Notes: a model not told the origin generated them from the letters alone. A stretch of DNA of 64,000 bases from Aquipuribacter sp. SD81 (GCF_037153975.1 NZ_JBBAYJ010000002.1:124001-188000); one strand, 5' to 3'. Shown: positions 1-8,967, numbered from the stretch's first letter. Made by a program: numbers and translations.

Positions 1-323
1 TGACCGAGCGCGCGGACGGCTGGTTCGTCAAGGACGCAGCCCGGGCCGCGGTCACTTCCGCCACCAACCAGCTGTGGCGCACGCTCATGCTCGCGCAGAC
101 GACGGAGCTGCAGACCGACGCCGGGTCGGGGACGGTCCTGGTGCTCTGCCTCGACGACGACCCGCACGCCACGCAAGCCGTCGACGGCATGCACGAGCTG
201 CTGCGCGAACCCGACCGGCGCCTGCGCCGGGTCACGTTCGAGCGGATGGTCGAGGCCGCGTCGGAGGAGGAGGACCTGCGGGCCTGGGCGGCGCTGTTCA
301 CGGCGCGCTACCTGACGCTGTAG
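1..323 (+). CDS. C-terminal part of an uncharacterised protein (5' truncated by window edge)
   Basis: The frame starting at base 3 is open from the window edge to a TAG at 321-323 and encodes the last 106 residues of a longer protein. The first in-frame ATG (87) is internal because well-biased codons continue upstream of it. The fragment is soluble and acidic, with a hydrophobic strand (VLVLCLDDD) followed by a charged helical tail ending FTARYLTL. Hydrophobic strand plus acidic pair resembles the end of some nuclease-like folds, but no catalytic signature can be read. I do not recognise the family and assign no function. Confidence 0.6.
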   Translation, partial: TERADGWFVKDAARAAVTSATNQLWRTLMLAQTTELQTDAGSGTVLVLCLDDDPHATQAVDGMHELLREPDRRLRRVTFERMVEAASEEEDLRAWAALFTARYLTL

Positions 324-365
324 CGGGCGGCCCCGCCGCACCGCCACCTCCATGACGTACCCGGC

Positions 366-410
366 TGCAGGTTGCATCTCTGCAAGTTGCACTCATGCAG
401 GTAACATTAG
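366..410 (+). promoter_or_regulatory. Three 15-bp direct repeats overlapping a leaderless promoter
   Basis: Three copies start at 366, 381 and 396: TGCAGGTTGCATCTC, TGCAAGTTGCACTCA and TGCAGGTAACATTAG. The first two carry a palindromic TGCAnnTTGCA core. A -10-like TAACAT (402-407) lies inside the third copy and ends 6 nt before the ATG at 414. No Shine-Dalgarno is visible, so the mRNA is probably leaderless. A repressor bound to these repeats would cover the promoter. The binding protein is unknown; autoregulation by the downstream ATPase or another factor is inference. Confidence 0.6.
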
Positions 411-413
411 CGC

Positions 414-1805
414 ATGCAATTCGTCGGACGACGTGCGGAACTGGACCGGCTGACGTCCGAGCTCGGCCGGAGCGGCGACGCCGGGCGCATCCTGGTCGTC
501 CGCGGCCGCCGACAGGTCGGCAAGTCCACGTTGCTCGAGCAGTTCCGCCGACAGGTCGACGTCCCGTCGGTGTTCTTCGCCGCGGCCGCCGGGGCGACAC
601 CAGGCGAGGAGTTGAGGGCCTTCGTCGACGAGGTCGCCGGCTCGACGCTGGAGGCTGCGGCCGTCATGGGCGACGCGCGTCCTGCCAGCTGGGAGGCGGC
701 CCTTCGCCTCCTGGCCGCGAGCACGACCACACCCTCCGTGGTCGTCATCGACGAGCTGCCGTACCTGCTGCGCGGCGACCCGGGACTCGAAGGGGTCCTG
801 CAGCGGGTCTGGGACCGCCACCTCAGCCGCGCCCCCGTCCTGCTCGTCCTCATCGGCAGCGAGACGACTGTCATGGAACTTCTGACCAGCCACGGGCACC
901 CGCTATTCGGCCGCGCCGGGGAGCTGCGCGTGGACCCGTTGGCGCCGCGCGACGTCGCGGCGCTCCTCGACCTCCCGGCTGGAGACGCCATCGAGGCGAC
1001 CGTCGTCACCGGCGGCCTGCCTCGTCTCGCGCAGGAGTGGCGGGCCGGCGGCGCCCAGCGGGTCGAGGACTTCGTGGCGCAGCAGCTGCAGGACGCCACG
1101 TCCCCGCTCGTCGTGCTGGGCGAGCGCTATCTGCGCGCCGAGTTCCCGACCACCGTGCAGGCCGAGCGCGTGCTCCGTGCCGTCGGCTCGGGCGCCACCA
1201 CCTTCCAGCGGCTGTCCGAGCGCACCGGACTGAACCAGGGCTCGCTGCACCGATCGCTGCAGCAGCTGCTGGAGTCGCGGCTCCTGGCGGTCGATCGACC
1301 CCTGTCCACCGCCACCACGCGCCTCGCGCTCTACCGCGTGCACGACAACTACCTGCGCTTCTGGCTGCGATACGTCCCCCGGGCCCTGGACCGCGTCGAG
1401 CGCGGCCGTGGCGACGAGGCGGCGGCCAGCGTTCTGCGGGACTGGGCGTCGTGGCGCGGTGCAGCCGTCGAACCGTTGGTCGCGCGGTGCCTCGCCGGCG
1501 GTCCGCCCGTGCAGGGTCTGCCGGACGCCAGGTCCGTTGGCCGCTTCTGGACCCGTGACCACAGCGTCGAGGTCGACCTGGTCCTCGCTGATGCCCCCTC
1601 TCCGCCTACGCAGCCGCTCGCCCTCGGCACCATCAAGTGGCGCGAGCGGGCACCTGTCGGTCACCGGGACGTGGCCTCCCTCGCCCAGGCGCGAGCCGTC
1701 GTCCCGGGAGCCGCTGAAGCCGTCCTCTTCGCGGTCGGGCGGACCCCCGGTCCGGTCCCGGACGGGCTGGCTCGCCTGGTCACGGCCGACGACCTGTTGC
1801 GGTGA
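414..1805 (+). CDS. AAA ATPase with C-terminal DUF234-like domain
   Basis: A 463-aa P-loop ATPase of the archaeal-type AAA family (ATPase_2 plus DUF234). The N-terminus begins with FVGRRAELDRL, the usual opening of these proteins. The Walker A motif RRQVGKST sits near residue 33 and the Walker B VVVIDELPYLL near 110. A winged-helix-like region follows (about 260-320), then a C-terminal segment with EVDLVLAD (about 385-392) that resembles the restriction-endonuclease-fold end of DUF234 proteins. Members are widespread orphan ATPases of unknown role, sometimes suspected of involvement with mobile DNA. The ATG at 414 fits the -10 hexamer 6 nt upstream. Confidence 0.85.
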   Translation: MQFVGRRAELDRLTSELGRSGDAGRILVVRGRRQVGKSTLLEQFRRQVDVPSVFFAAAAGATPGEELRAFVDEVAGSTLEAAAVMGDARPASWEAALRLLAASTTTPSVVVIDELPYLLRGDPGLEGVLQRVWDRHLSRAPVLLVLIGSETTVMELLTSHGHPLFGRAGELRVDPLAPRDVAALLDLPAGDAIEATVVTGGLPRLAQEWRAGGAQRVEDFVAQQLQDATSPLVVLGERYLRAEFPTTVQAERVLRAVGSGATTFQRLSERTGLNQGSLHRSLQQLLESRLLAVDRPLSTATTRLALYRVHDNYLRFWLRYVPRALDRVERGRGDEAAASVLRDWASWRGAAVEPLVARCLAGGPPVQGLPDARSVGRFWTRDHSVEVDLVLADAPSPPTQPLALGTIKWRERAPVGHRDVASLAQARAVVPGAAEAVLFAVGRTPGPVPDGLARLVTADDLLR

Positions 1806-1891
1806 CCGCGCCGGCGGTCCGTCAGCGTTGATACACCCGAAGGACTGCAGCCGACCCTCGACGCGGCCGATGCTGTCCCCGGGGTGATGAC

Positions 1892-4036
1892 ATGACCAGC
1901 ACCGCCGACGCCGTCGGGACCGCGGGCGGCTCGCTGCGCGCGGAGGCCGCTGCGTGCCGCGACCGGGCCGAGCAGTGCGCGCAGCAGCGCAAGCAGTGGC
2001 TCGAGCGCGCCGCCCGGTTCGAGGCGGCCGAGCGCGGTGAGGTGTCCGTCGCCGCCACCCTGCACGCCCTCGAGGGCTACGGGTGGCGCGTGCTGGCCGA
2101 CCGGCAGTGGCCTCGTTCGGCCGCGAACATCGACCTGCTGCTCGTCGGTCCTGGCGGCGTGGTGGTCGTCGACGTCAAGCGGTGGGCCGAGCCGCGTGTC
2201 GAGGCCGGGCGGCTGTACCGCGGTGACGCCGACGAGACACCGATGCTCACCGCGCTGCTCGACACCGCAGCGGGCGTCGTCGCCGACGCGCTCGGCGACC
2301 TCGGGTACGCACCCGCGGCCGTCGCCGTCGCCGCGGTCCTCGCCGGCCACCGGCTTCCCGCGACCGAGGTGTCCGGCGCCGTCGTCGTCGGAGAGGCCGA
2401 GGTCGCGCCCTGGCTGCTGCGCCGCGGCCGCCGCTTGGCCACCCGCGACGTCGACCGGGTCGTCGGACACCTCGAGACGGCATTCCCACCGCACCGCACC
2501 AGCGGGCGCCGCGCGTCCCGCACGACCGTCGCCCCGCCGCGACCCCGACCGAAGCCTCAGCCGGACACCGCCGACCTCTTCGACGTGACCGCGCTCGCCG
2601 ACGCCGACCGGGCCGCGGCCGCCTCCTCCCCCATCGAGCGGTGGATGACGTGGCTGCACCCCGACCAGGCACCGCTCGTCACCCGGGCCTTTCACGGGCC
2701 GGCCCGGCTCAGCGGGCCCGCAGGCACGGGCAAGACCGTCGTCGCCCTGCACCGCGCGGCTCTCGCCGCCCGGCAACCGGGTGCGCGTGTGCTCCTCGCG
2801 TCGTTCGTCCGCACGCTGCCCGTCGTGCTCGGGACGCTGGTCGGGCGCCTCACCGACGGAGCGGACGAGAGCGTCGAGGCGAGCAGCGTGCACGGCTGGG
2901 CCCGGGCGTTCCTGCGCGAGCGGCGCGTCCACCACCGGCTCGACGCCGACCGCGCCGACACGGCCTTCGCACAGGCGTGGCTCGCCGTAGGCAAGAGGAC
3001 TGCCCTCGCCTCGCTGCCCGTGCTGCCCCCGTACTGGCAGGAGGAGATCGAGTACGTCATCAAGGGCCGCGGCATCGACCGCTTCGAGGACTACGCCGCC
3101 CTCGACCGGGTCGGGCGCCGCACCCCGCTGCGGCTGGAGCACCGCCAAGCGGTCTGGGACGTGTACTGCGCCTACCAGGAGACGATGGCCGCCGCCGGAC
3201 GGCACGACTTCGCGGACGTCCTGCGCCTGGCCCGCGACGAGCTCCGCGCGCACCCGCTGGAGCAGCCGTACACCGCCGTCGTCGTCGACGAGGTGCAGGA
3301 CCTCACCCTCGTCGGCGTGCAGCTGCTGCACGCGCTGGTCGGTGACCGCACCGACGGCCTGCTGCTCGTCGGCGACTCGACGCAGGCGCTGTACCCGGGC
3401 GGCTTCCGGCTCAAGGAGGCCGGGGTCGACGTGGTCGGCCGTTCCGTGCGGCTCGGCCGCAACTACCGCAACGGCGCCGCCATCCTCGCCCACGTCGCGA
3501 CCGTGGCCGCGACCCCCGTCGACCTCGACGAGACGACATCGGGCGAGGCCACCGACACGGCCGGGGCCGTCGCGACCCGCGACGGCGGTGCCGTGCACAC
3601 CGTCACGGCCGCCTCCGCACCCACGCTCGACCAGGCGCTCCTGCGCCGGCTCGTCGACACGATCGTCGGCGGCGCCCGTTGCGGCGACTGCGCCGTGCTC
3701 GTGCCCGGCAACCGCGACGTCGGGCGGTGGCTCGGTCTGCTCCGCGGCGCCGGTCAGCCCGCGGTCCCGCTCACCTCCTACGACGGCACGCCCGTCGACG
3801 CCGTCAAGGTCGGGACCGTCCACCGGGCCAAGGGTCTGGAGTTCGCGCACGTCGTCGTCCTCGACACCCACCCGTTGCCGCCGCGGAAGTCCGCCGAGAG
3901 CGACGAGGCGTACGCGGAGCGGGCCGAGGAGTGGCAGCGGCGCCTGCACGTCGCCCTCACCCGGGCCCGGGACACCTTGTGGTGCGGGCGGATCGCGGGC
4001 ACGTCGTCGGCTCGTCCTGCCACCCTCTCCCCGTGA
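1892..4036 (+). CDS. NERD-domain UvrD/Rep-type DNA helicase
   Basis: A 714-aa protein combining a NERD nuclease-related domain (about residues 48-140, with NIDLLLVGPGG and VVVVDVKRW) and a superfamily 1 helicase. Walker A GPAGTGKT lies near 275-282, Walker B VVVDEVQD near 464-471, the motif III-like LLLVGDSTQALY near 490, the late helicase motif VHRAKGLEF near 643 and HVALTRARD near 686. The NERD core carries the D...VDVK pattern of a PD-(D/E)XK-like fold, so nuclease activity is possible. Such proteins are predicted to process DNA, in repair or defence. The stop codon overlaps the GTG start of the next gene, so the two are probably translated together. Confidence 0.9.
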   Translation: MTSTADAVGTAGGSLRAEAAACRDRAEQCAQQRKQWLERAARFEAAERGEVSVAATLHALEGYGWRVLADRQWPRSAANIDLLLVGPGGVVVVDVKRWAEPRVEAGRLYRGDADETPMLTALLDTAAGVVADALGDLGYAPAAVAVAAVLAGHRLPATEVSGAVVVGEAEVAPWLLRRGRRLATRDVDRVVGHLETAFPPHRTSGRRASRTTVAPPRPRPKPQPDTADLFDVTALADADRAAAASSPIERWMTWLHPDQAPLVTRAFHGPARLSGPAGTGKTVVALHRAALAARQPGARVLLASFVRTLPVVLGTLVGRLTDGADESVEASSVHGWARAFLRERRVHHRLDADRADTAFAQAWLAVGKRTALASLPVLPPYWQEEIEYVIKGRGIDRFEDYAALDRVGRRTPLRLEHRQAVWDVYCAYQETMAAAGRHDFADVLRLARDELRAHPLEQPYTAVVVDEVQDLTLVGVQLLHALVGDRTDGLLLVGDSTQALYPGGFRLKEAGVDVVGRSVRLGRNYRNGAAILAHVATVAATPVDLDETTSGEATDTAGAVATRDGGAVHTVTAASAPTLDQALLRRLVDTIVGGARCGDCAVLVPGNRDVGRWLGLLRGAGQPAVPLTSYDGTPVDAVKVGTVHRAKGLEFAHVVVLDTHPLPPRKSAESDEAYAERAEEWQRRLHVALTRARDTLWCGRIAGTSSARPATLSP

Positions 4037-4476
4037 CGTCGCTCGTGGACGACCTCAGCACCCTCGACGGGGCGCTCCCCACCGTCCTGGCCGTCGCGGC
4101 CCTCCTCCTGCTCGTGTGGTTCGACCGGCTGCGGCGCGCGTCCCGCCGCACGCGGCGCCCGGCCCGTCGCACCCGCACCACCCCGACGGTCGGCGACATC
4201 TGGTGGGCCGACGTGCCGTTCGAGGACGGCACCGGCAGCAAGGACCGCCCCTGCCTCGTGGTCGAGACCCACGGGCTGCGGGTGGTCGTGCTGTACCTGA
4301 CGAGCACCGACAAGTCCGGTCGTCCGGGCTGGGTCGCGGTCCCCCGCGACGGCTGGGCGCGCTCGCGCGGCACGAGCTGGCTGCGCAGCGACCGACGCAT
4401 CGTCCTCGACCCGCACCGGCTGCGTCGCTACGCCGGCCCGTGCCCGGCGTCGGCGCGCAAGGCCGTCGGCGTGTGA
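4033..4476 (+). CDS. Membrane-anchored PemK/MazF-like toxin-family protein
   Basis: A 147-aa protein starting at a GTG that overlaps the helicase stop by 4 bp (GTGA). One hydrophobic helix (about residues 14-27, VLAVAALLLLVWF) and an Arg-rich linker precede a PemK/MazF fold opening with GDIWWADVPFEDG and DRPCLVVE (about 54-78). MazF/PemK proteins are usually sequence-specific endoribonucleases paired with a small antitoxin. Here there is no antitoxin gene and the partner is a NERD helicase, so the role may differ from a classic toxin-antitoxin pair. An N-terminal anchor is unusual for MazF. Activity is not demonstrated by sequence. Confidence 0.8.
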   Translation: MTSLVDDLSTLDGALPTVLAVAALLLLVWFDRLRRASRRTRRPARRTRTTPTVGDIWWADVPFEDGTGSKDRPCLVVETHGLRVVVLYLTSTDKSGRPGWVAVPRDGWARSRGTSWLRSDRRIVLDPHRLRRYAGPCPASARKAVGV

Positions 4477-4524
4477 GGAGGCGCCTATGGCCCGGGGCTC
4501 GCCACTGCCACAACCGAGGCCGCC

Positions 4525-4884
4525 TCACGGCCGCACGGTCTGCTGGTACAGCGCCAGCCGCCACCGGCCGTCCCGACGAACGTACGTCGACGACATGACC
4601 GCGATGAAGGTCGTGTCGCCGCGCCGGCCGGTGCCGGTGTAGACGAGCGTCGCGACGTCGCCGGTGGGCCGCACGGTGCGCACGTCGGCGATGTCGTAGT
4701 CGTCCCAGGGCGGCGCGTCGGCGAGGCTGGCGACCACCGCCTCGCGGTCCAGCACCGTGCCGTCGGCGAGCACCATGAGGGCGTCGTCGGTCATGAGCCC
4801 GCCGTAGAAGGCGTCCCCCGTCCCCCGGCACAGCGAGTCCCAACCCTGCCGCTCGAGCCCGAGCAGCTCCTCGGCGACGCCCAT
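4525..4884 (-). CDS. SnoaL/NTF2-like fold protein (DUF4440 type)
   Basis: A 119-aa protein with the usual length and pattern of NTF2-like/DUF4440 proteins: an N-terminal helix (VAEELLGLERQGWDSL), an aspartate-rich turn (MTDDALMVLADG), and C-terminal beta strands ending with WRLALYQQTVRP. Such proteins are small cone-shaped domains that bind or isomerise small molecules or act as association domains; the ligand cannot be inferred. It stands alone, converging on the PemK-like gene, and its start lies about 170 bp from the divergent signalling gene. Confidence 0.8.
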   Translation of the reverse strand: MGVAEELLGLERQGWDSLCRGTGDAFYGGLMTDDALMVLADGTVLDREAVVASLADAPPWDDYDIADVRTVRPTGDVATLVYTGTGRRGDTTFIAVMSSTYVRRDGRWRLALYQQTVRP

Positions 4885-5053
4885 GCCGTCCGCAGTACCC
4901 GTCGACCGCCCGGGATAACTCTGGTGCCGCGACTGCGCCGAACGGGTGGTGCCGTCGCCCCGCGCACAGCCGGCAGCGCGGTCGGCCGACCACTCGTCAG
5001 GACACGTCCGGCTCGCGGCGTCGCTCCCAGTACCGATGGCGCGGAGGAACCAC

Positions 5054-7369
5054 GTGACGACAGCGTCAGCACCAGTCCCGGCAGCAGGCACCGCGACGGA
5101 GGTCGAGGCGGCCGTCGCGGACGGCATCCGCAGCGTGTTCCAGCCGATCGTCGACCTCGACACCGGGGCGGTCGTCGCGTACGAGGCGCTCGCGCGCGGC
5201 CCTCGCGGCAGCGCGCTGGAGCGCCCCGACCAGCTGTTCGCCGCGGCCCGCGAGGCCGGCGTCCTCGCCGAGCTCGACGCCGCCTGCCGCACCGCGGCCT
5301 TCCGCGGCGCGATCGAGCAGGGGCTGCTGGCGCCGCTCACGCTCTTCGTCAACGTCGAGCCCGAGGTGCTCGACAGCGCACCGCTCGACGACCTGCTCGC
5401 CATCGCCGGCGGGGCCCCGGGTTCCCTCCGCGTCGTCGTGGAGATCACGGAGCGCGCGCTCGCCGCCCGGCCCGCGGAGCTGCTCCGCACCGTCGACCGG
5501 GTCCGCGAGATCGGCTGGGGCGTGGCGGTCGACGACGTCGGCGCCGACGCCGTGTCGCTGGCCTTCATGCCCTTGCTGCGTCCCGACGTCGTCAAGCTCG
5601 ACCTGCGCCTCGTGCAGGAACGTCCCGGTCCGGCGGTCGCGCAGGTGATGAACGCCGTCAACGCTTACGCCGAGAGCACGGGCGCGCTCGTGCTCGCTGA
5701 GGGCATCGAGGACGAGCGCCACCTGCGGGTCGCCCGCGGGCTGGGCGCTCGGCTCGGGCAGGGCTGGCTGTTCGGCCGTCCCGGTCCCACCCCCGCCACG
5801 GGCCTGGCGGTCGGCGAGCTCCGGCTGCCCACCCCACCGGTCGCCGATCCAGCGGGCACCTCGCCCTTCGCGCTGCTCTCACCGCACCACGAGGTGCGAC
5901 GCGCTCCCAAGCAGCTGCTCATCGAGCTGAGCAAGCAGCTGGAGCGCGAGGCGCTGCGGCTCGGCGAGACCGCCGTCGTCGCGGCCACCTTCCAGGAGGC
6001 GCGGCACTTCACCCCCGCGACCGCCGGGCGCTACCGGGACCTCGTGGAGCGCACCGCGTTCGTCTGCGCGCTGGGCGAGGACCTGCCCGCCGAGCCCCTG
6101 CCCGGGCTGCGCGGCACGACGCTCGCGACCGACGACCCCGTCCGCGGCGAGTGGGACGTCGTCGTCCTCGGCCCGCACTTCGGGGCGGCCCTGCTCGCCC
6201 GGGACCTCGGTGACACCGGCCCGGACGCGCAGCGCACGTTCGAGTACGCCCTCACCTACGAGCGCGCCACCGTCGTCGACGCCGCCCGGTGCCTGCTGGC
6301 CCGCGTCGCGCCGCGCACCCAGCTGCCGCCGGCGACCGTCACCCCGGTTGAGCCGGTCGAGCGCGAGGCGTCCGCCGTCGCGCACCCACCGGCCCCGTCG
6401 ACGGACCGGGGCAGCCGGCCCGGCGGGGAGGAGTCCGTCCTGCACCGCGCGCTCGCGGCGACCTCGAGCGGCGTCGCGATCGCCGACATGCGCCGCCCCG
6501 ACCAGCCGCTGGTCTACGTCAACCGCGCGTTCGAGCAGCTGACCGGGTACCGCGCCGAGGACGTCCTCGGTCGCAACTGCCGCTTCATGCAGGGACCCGA
6601 CACGGACCCGGGGGCGGTCGACGGCATCCGCGCCGCGATCCGCGAGGGCCGCGAGCACCGCGTGACGCTCCTCAACTTCCGCGGGCCCGACCGGACGCCC
6701 TGGTGGAACGAGATCTACCTCGCGCCAGTCCGCGGCGAGGACGGCCGGCTGCTGCAGTACATCGGCGTGCAGAACGACGTGACGGCCCGGGTGGAGACGC
6801 TGCGCCAGCTGGAGCAGGAGCGCGACCGCGCCCGCACGTACCTCGCCCGCATCGAGCACCTCGCCTACACCGACCCCCTCACCGGGCTCACGAACCGGCG
6901 CGGCCTCGAGGAGCGCGTCGACGCAGCGTTGTGGGAGGCGCGACTCGGCGGCCACGGTCTCGCCCTGCTCTTCTGCGACCTCGACGGCTTCAAGGGCGTC
7001 AACGACGCCCACGGCCACGCGGCCGGCGACGAGCTGCTCGTGGCCCTCGCCCAGCGCCTGCGCGCCCGCGTGCGCCGCACCGACCTGCTCGCCCGCCTGG
7101 GCGGCGACGAGTTCCTCGTCGCCCTGCCCGGGCTCGACCCGGCCCAGGCCGCCGAGGACGCCCGCAGGGTGGCCGACGGCATCGTCGAGGAGCTGTCGCG
7201 CCCCGTCGAGCTCGGCACGGGCCGCGTCGAGGTCGGCGCGAGCGTCGGCATCGGCCTGTGCCCGGAGGACGGCACGACGTTCCGTGAGCTGCTGCACCGT
7301 GCCGACCAGCGCATGTACGAGGTCAAGGCCGAGCGTCGTGCGGGGAACGTCCGCCGGCTGGGCGTCTAG
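5054..7369 (+). CDS. EAL-DICT-LOV-GGDEF light-sensing cyclic-di-GMP signalling protein
   Basis: A 771-aa cytosolic protein with four recognisable domains. The EAL phosphodiesterase domain (about 23-245) keeps the E of EAL, the N of LFVNV, the E of VEITE, the DDVG/VKLD aspartates and lysine, and AEGIEDE, so it looks active. A DICT sensory domain (about 275-412) follows. A PAS domain of LOV type (about 470-580) contains the flavin-adduct signature GRNCRFMQG. A GGDEF cyclase domain (about 605-766) has an intact GGDEF motif and an RRTD inhibitory site five residues before it. The GTG at 5054 was chosen because GGAGG (5043-5047) sits 6 nt upstream; an in-frame ATG at 5036 lacks this. Blue light probably tunes cyclic-di-GMP turnover. 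Confidence 0.9.
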   Translation: MTTASAPVPAAGTATEVEAAVADGIRSVFQPIVDLDTGAVVAYEALARGPRGSALERPDQLFAAAREAGVLAELDAACRTAAFRGAIEQGLLAPLTLFVNVEPEVLDSAPLDDLLAIAGGAPGSLRVVVEITERALAARPAELLRTVDRVREIGWGVAVDDVGADAVSLAFMPLLRPDVVKLDLRLVQERPGPAVAQVMNAVNAYAESTGALVLAEGIEDERHLRVARGLGARLGQGWLFGRPGPTPATGLAVGELRLPTPPVADPAGTSPFALLSPHHEVRRAPKQLLIELSKQLEREALRLGETAVVAATFQEARHFTPATAGRYRDLVERTAFVCALGEDLPAEPLPGLRGTTLATDDPVRGEWDVVVLGPHFGAALLARDLGDTGPDAQRTFEYALTYERATVVDAARCLLARVAPRTQLPPATVTPVEPVEREASAVAHPPAPSTDRGSRPGGEESVLHRALAATSSGVAIADMRRPDQPLVYVNRAFEQLTGYRAEDVLGRNCRFMQGPDTDPGAVDGIRAAIREGREHRVTLLNFRGPDRTPWWNEIYLAPVRGEDGRLLQYIGVQNDVTARVETLRQLEQERDRARTYLARIEHLAYTDPLTGLTNRRGLEERVDAALWEARLGGHGLALLFCDLDGFKGVNDAHGHAAGDELLVALAQRLRARVRRTDLLARLGGDEFLVALPGLDPAQAAEDARRVADGIVEELSRPVELGTGRVEVGASVGIGLCPEDGTTFRELLHRADQRMYEVKAERRAGNVRRLGV

Positions 7370-7394
7370 GACCGCCGATGTCCCCGCCGACCGC

Positions 7395-8108
7395 TCAGGG
7401 GCTGGAGCAGATGTCGGTGTGGAACACGTACGGCGGGGCGCCGACGCGGAAGCGCGCGACCCGGTCGTCGGCGTCCATCTCGAACATCATGTGCCGGCCC
7501 GTCGCGCCGTAGTCGGCGCCGACCCCAGGGCTGCTGATCTCGATGGGGACGTAGCGGCCGCCGAACGACGTCGTCTCCCCGCTCAGCCCCGCGACCCACA
7601 GCGGGTACGCCGCCACGATGTCGTCGTACGTGCTGCCGATGCCGACGCCCTCGACGGTCGTGATGGGGCCGCCCGTCACGAGGTAGGTCTGGATGGCGCC
7701 GTCGTTGTCGACCGTCGCGATCTGCAGCGACTCCAGGTACCGCACGACGCAGTCCCCCTCCACCCGCTCGACCGTCATCTCCGCGCCCGCGGCCGCCTCC
7801 AGCGCCGACACCGGCGCCCCGACCGTCAGCTCGCCGAGGCCGAACTGGGTGGCGAGGGCCATGTCCGACGGGTCGGGCTCGGGCTCGGGTTCCGGCTCCG
7901 GCGGCACCGGCTCCGCGGTCGACGGGTCCGGCGGCTCGGGCTCGGGTGGTGACGGGTCCGTCGGGACCGGTTCCGGCGGCACGGGCTGCGTCGAGGGCAC
8001 TGTCGTGACGGGCACCGGCCCGGGGTCCGGCGGGTCGTCGTCCACGCACCCGGCGCCCGCAGAGGCCGCGAGGAGGACCGTCAGGAGCAGGCGGAAGGTC
8101 GACGTCAT
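7395..8108 (-). CDS. Lipoprotein with proline/glutamate-rich linker
   Basis: A 237-aa predicted lipoprotein with a signal peptide ending in the lipobox AGAGC (Cys21). A long stretch (about 23-80) of alternating Pro, Glu and Asp, such as PEPEPEPEPDP, acts as a cell-wall-spanning linker. The globular C-terminal part (about 85-237) contains LGELTVGAPVSALE and GVGIGSTYDDIVAAYP, two repeats of a motif also seen in small secreted beta-rich domains of actinobacteria. It follows the upstream membrane protein with an ATGA overlap, so the two are co-translated. The function is unknown. Confidence 0.8.
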   Translation of the reverse strand: MTSTFRLLLTVLLAASAGAGCVDDDPPDPGPVPVTTVPSTQPVPPEPVPTDPSPPEPEPPDPSTAEPVPPEPEPEPEPDPSDMALATQFGLGELTVGAPVSALEAAAGAEMTVERVEGDCVVRYLESLQIATVDNDGAIQTYLVTGGPITTVEGVGIGSTYDDIVAAYPLWVAGLSGETTSFGGRYVPIEISSPGVGADYGATGRHMMFEMDADDRVARFRVGAPPYVFHTDICSSP

Positions 8109-8857
8109 GGTTGTGCCGGCCCAGCCGTGGTTGCGGGCGCGGTCAGCGCTCCGACGAGAAGTTTCTCGATCCCGGAGGTGTCTCGCAGCGGTACGGCCTC
8201 CCTGCCCTTCTTCACCTCGGTGCCCGTGCCGCCCGAGGTCACGACCAGGACGGTGTCGTTCGGCGCGCCGACGTCATCGACCCACCGCCGGACGCGCTGC
8301 TGATCCGGCTCGTCCGCGCTCCACCGCGCGTCGACCAGCACGGACCGGGCGCCGGAGGTGACGACGAAGTCGTGGGTGCGCCGGGCGCCGAGGACCGTCT
8401 CGACCGTCCACCCGTGAGAACCGGCGACCTTCTCCAGCGCCTTCCCGACATCCCGCTGGTGCCGGACCGCGCGGTCGCGCCGTTCCCGCCAGAGCATCGC
8501 GACGCCTGCCTTGACGTCGTCGGGCACCCGGGCGTCGTCCTCGATGGCCGCGACGAGCTTCTGCGGGTCGGCCCCGGCCTCGACCGCCTTCTCGAACACG
8601 ACCTCCACGCCAAGGGCCTTGAGGCTGCCGAGGCGTTGGCCGCTGAGCGACACGTACGCCACCACGGTGCCGAGCGCGACGAGACCGAGTGCGTTCGTCT
8701 CGGTCCAGCCGCCCAGGTTGAGGAGCCCGAACACGACGAAGACCCCACCGGCGACCGCGAGAACCCAGGCGACCCACGCAGCCTGCTCCCGCCGTAGCCA
8801 CCGCCGGGCACGCGTGCGGCCGGGCACGGCCGCGGTCGTCGCGCTCGGTGTGCTCAC
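8105..8857 (-). CDS. Two-TM membrane protein with possible endonuclease-like C-terminal domain
   Basis: A 250-aa protein. Two membrane helices occupy about residues 27-70 (AWVAWVLAVAGGVFVVFG and ALGLVALGTVVAYVSL). The rest is cytoplasmic and charged. Around 165-215 the pattern THDFVVTSG, SVLVDARW and TVLVVTSGG resembles a beta-alpha-beta core of restriction-endonuclease-like folds (D...DAR), but this is a weak reading. The start codon is the first GTG after an apparent promoter region shared with the divergent LuxR gene. The stop overlaps the lipoprotein start by 4 bp. Function unknown. Confidence 0.7.
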   Translation of the reverse strand: MSTPSATTAAVPGRTRARRWLRREQAAWVAWVLAVAGGVFVVFGLLNLGGWTETNALGLVALGTVVAYVSLSGQRLGSLKALGVEVVFEKAVEAGADPQKLVAAIEDDARVPDDVKAGVAMLWRERRDRAVRHQRDVGKALEKVAGSHGWTVETVLGARRTHDFVVTSGARSVLVDARWSADEPDQQRVRRWVDDVGAPNDTVLVVTSGGTGTEVKKGREAVPLRDTSGIEKLLVGALTAPATTAGPAQP

Positions 8858-8967
8858 GACGCGAAGGATGCGCGGCCCGGCCGCGACTGTCTGTGCGTAG
8901 AACTACGTACGCCTGTCGCCGAGGTCACCGACCGCCTACGCTCCGTCGCAGCAGGATCGGGGGGCAG

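Noticed and set aside
8105-8857. Calling this gene a restriction endonuclease
   Set aside because: Only a weak strand pattern is visible and the usual catalytic triad cannot be placed, so it is left as a membrane protein of unknown function.
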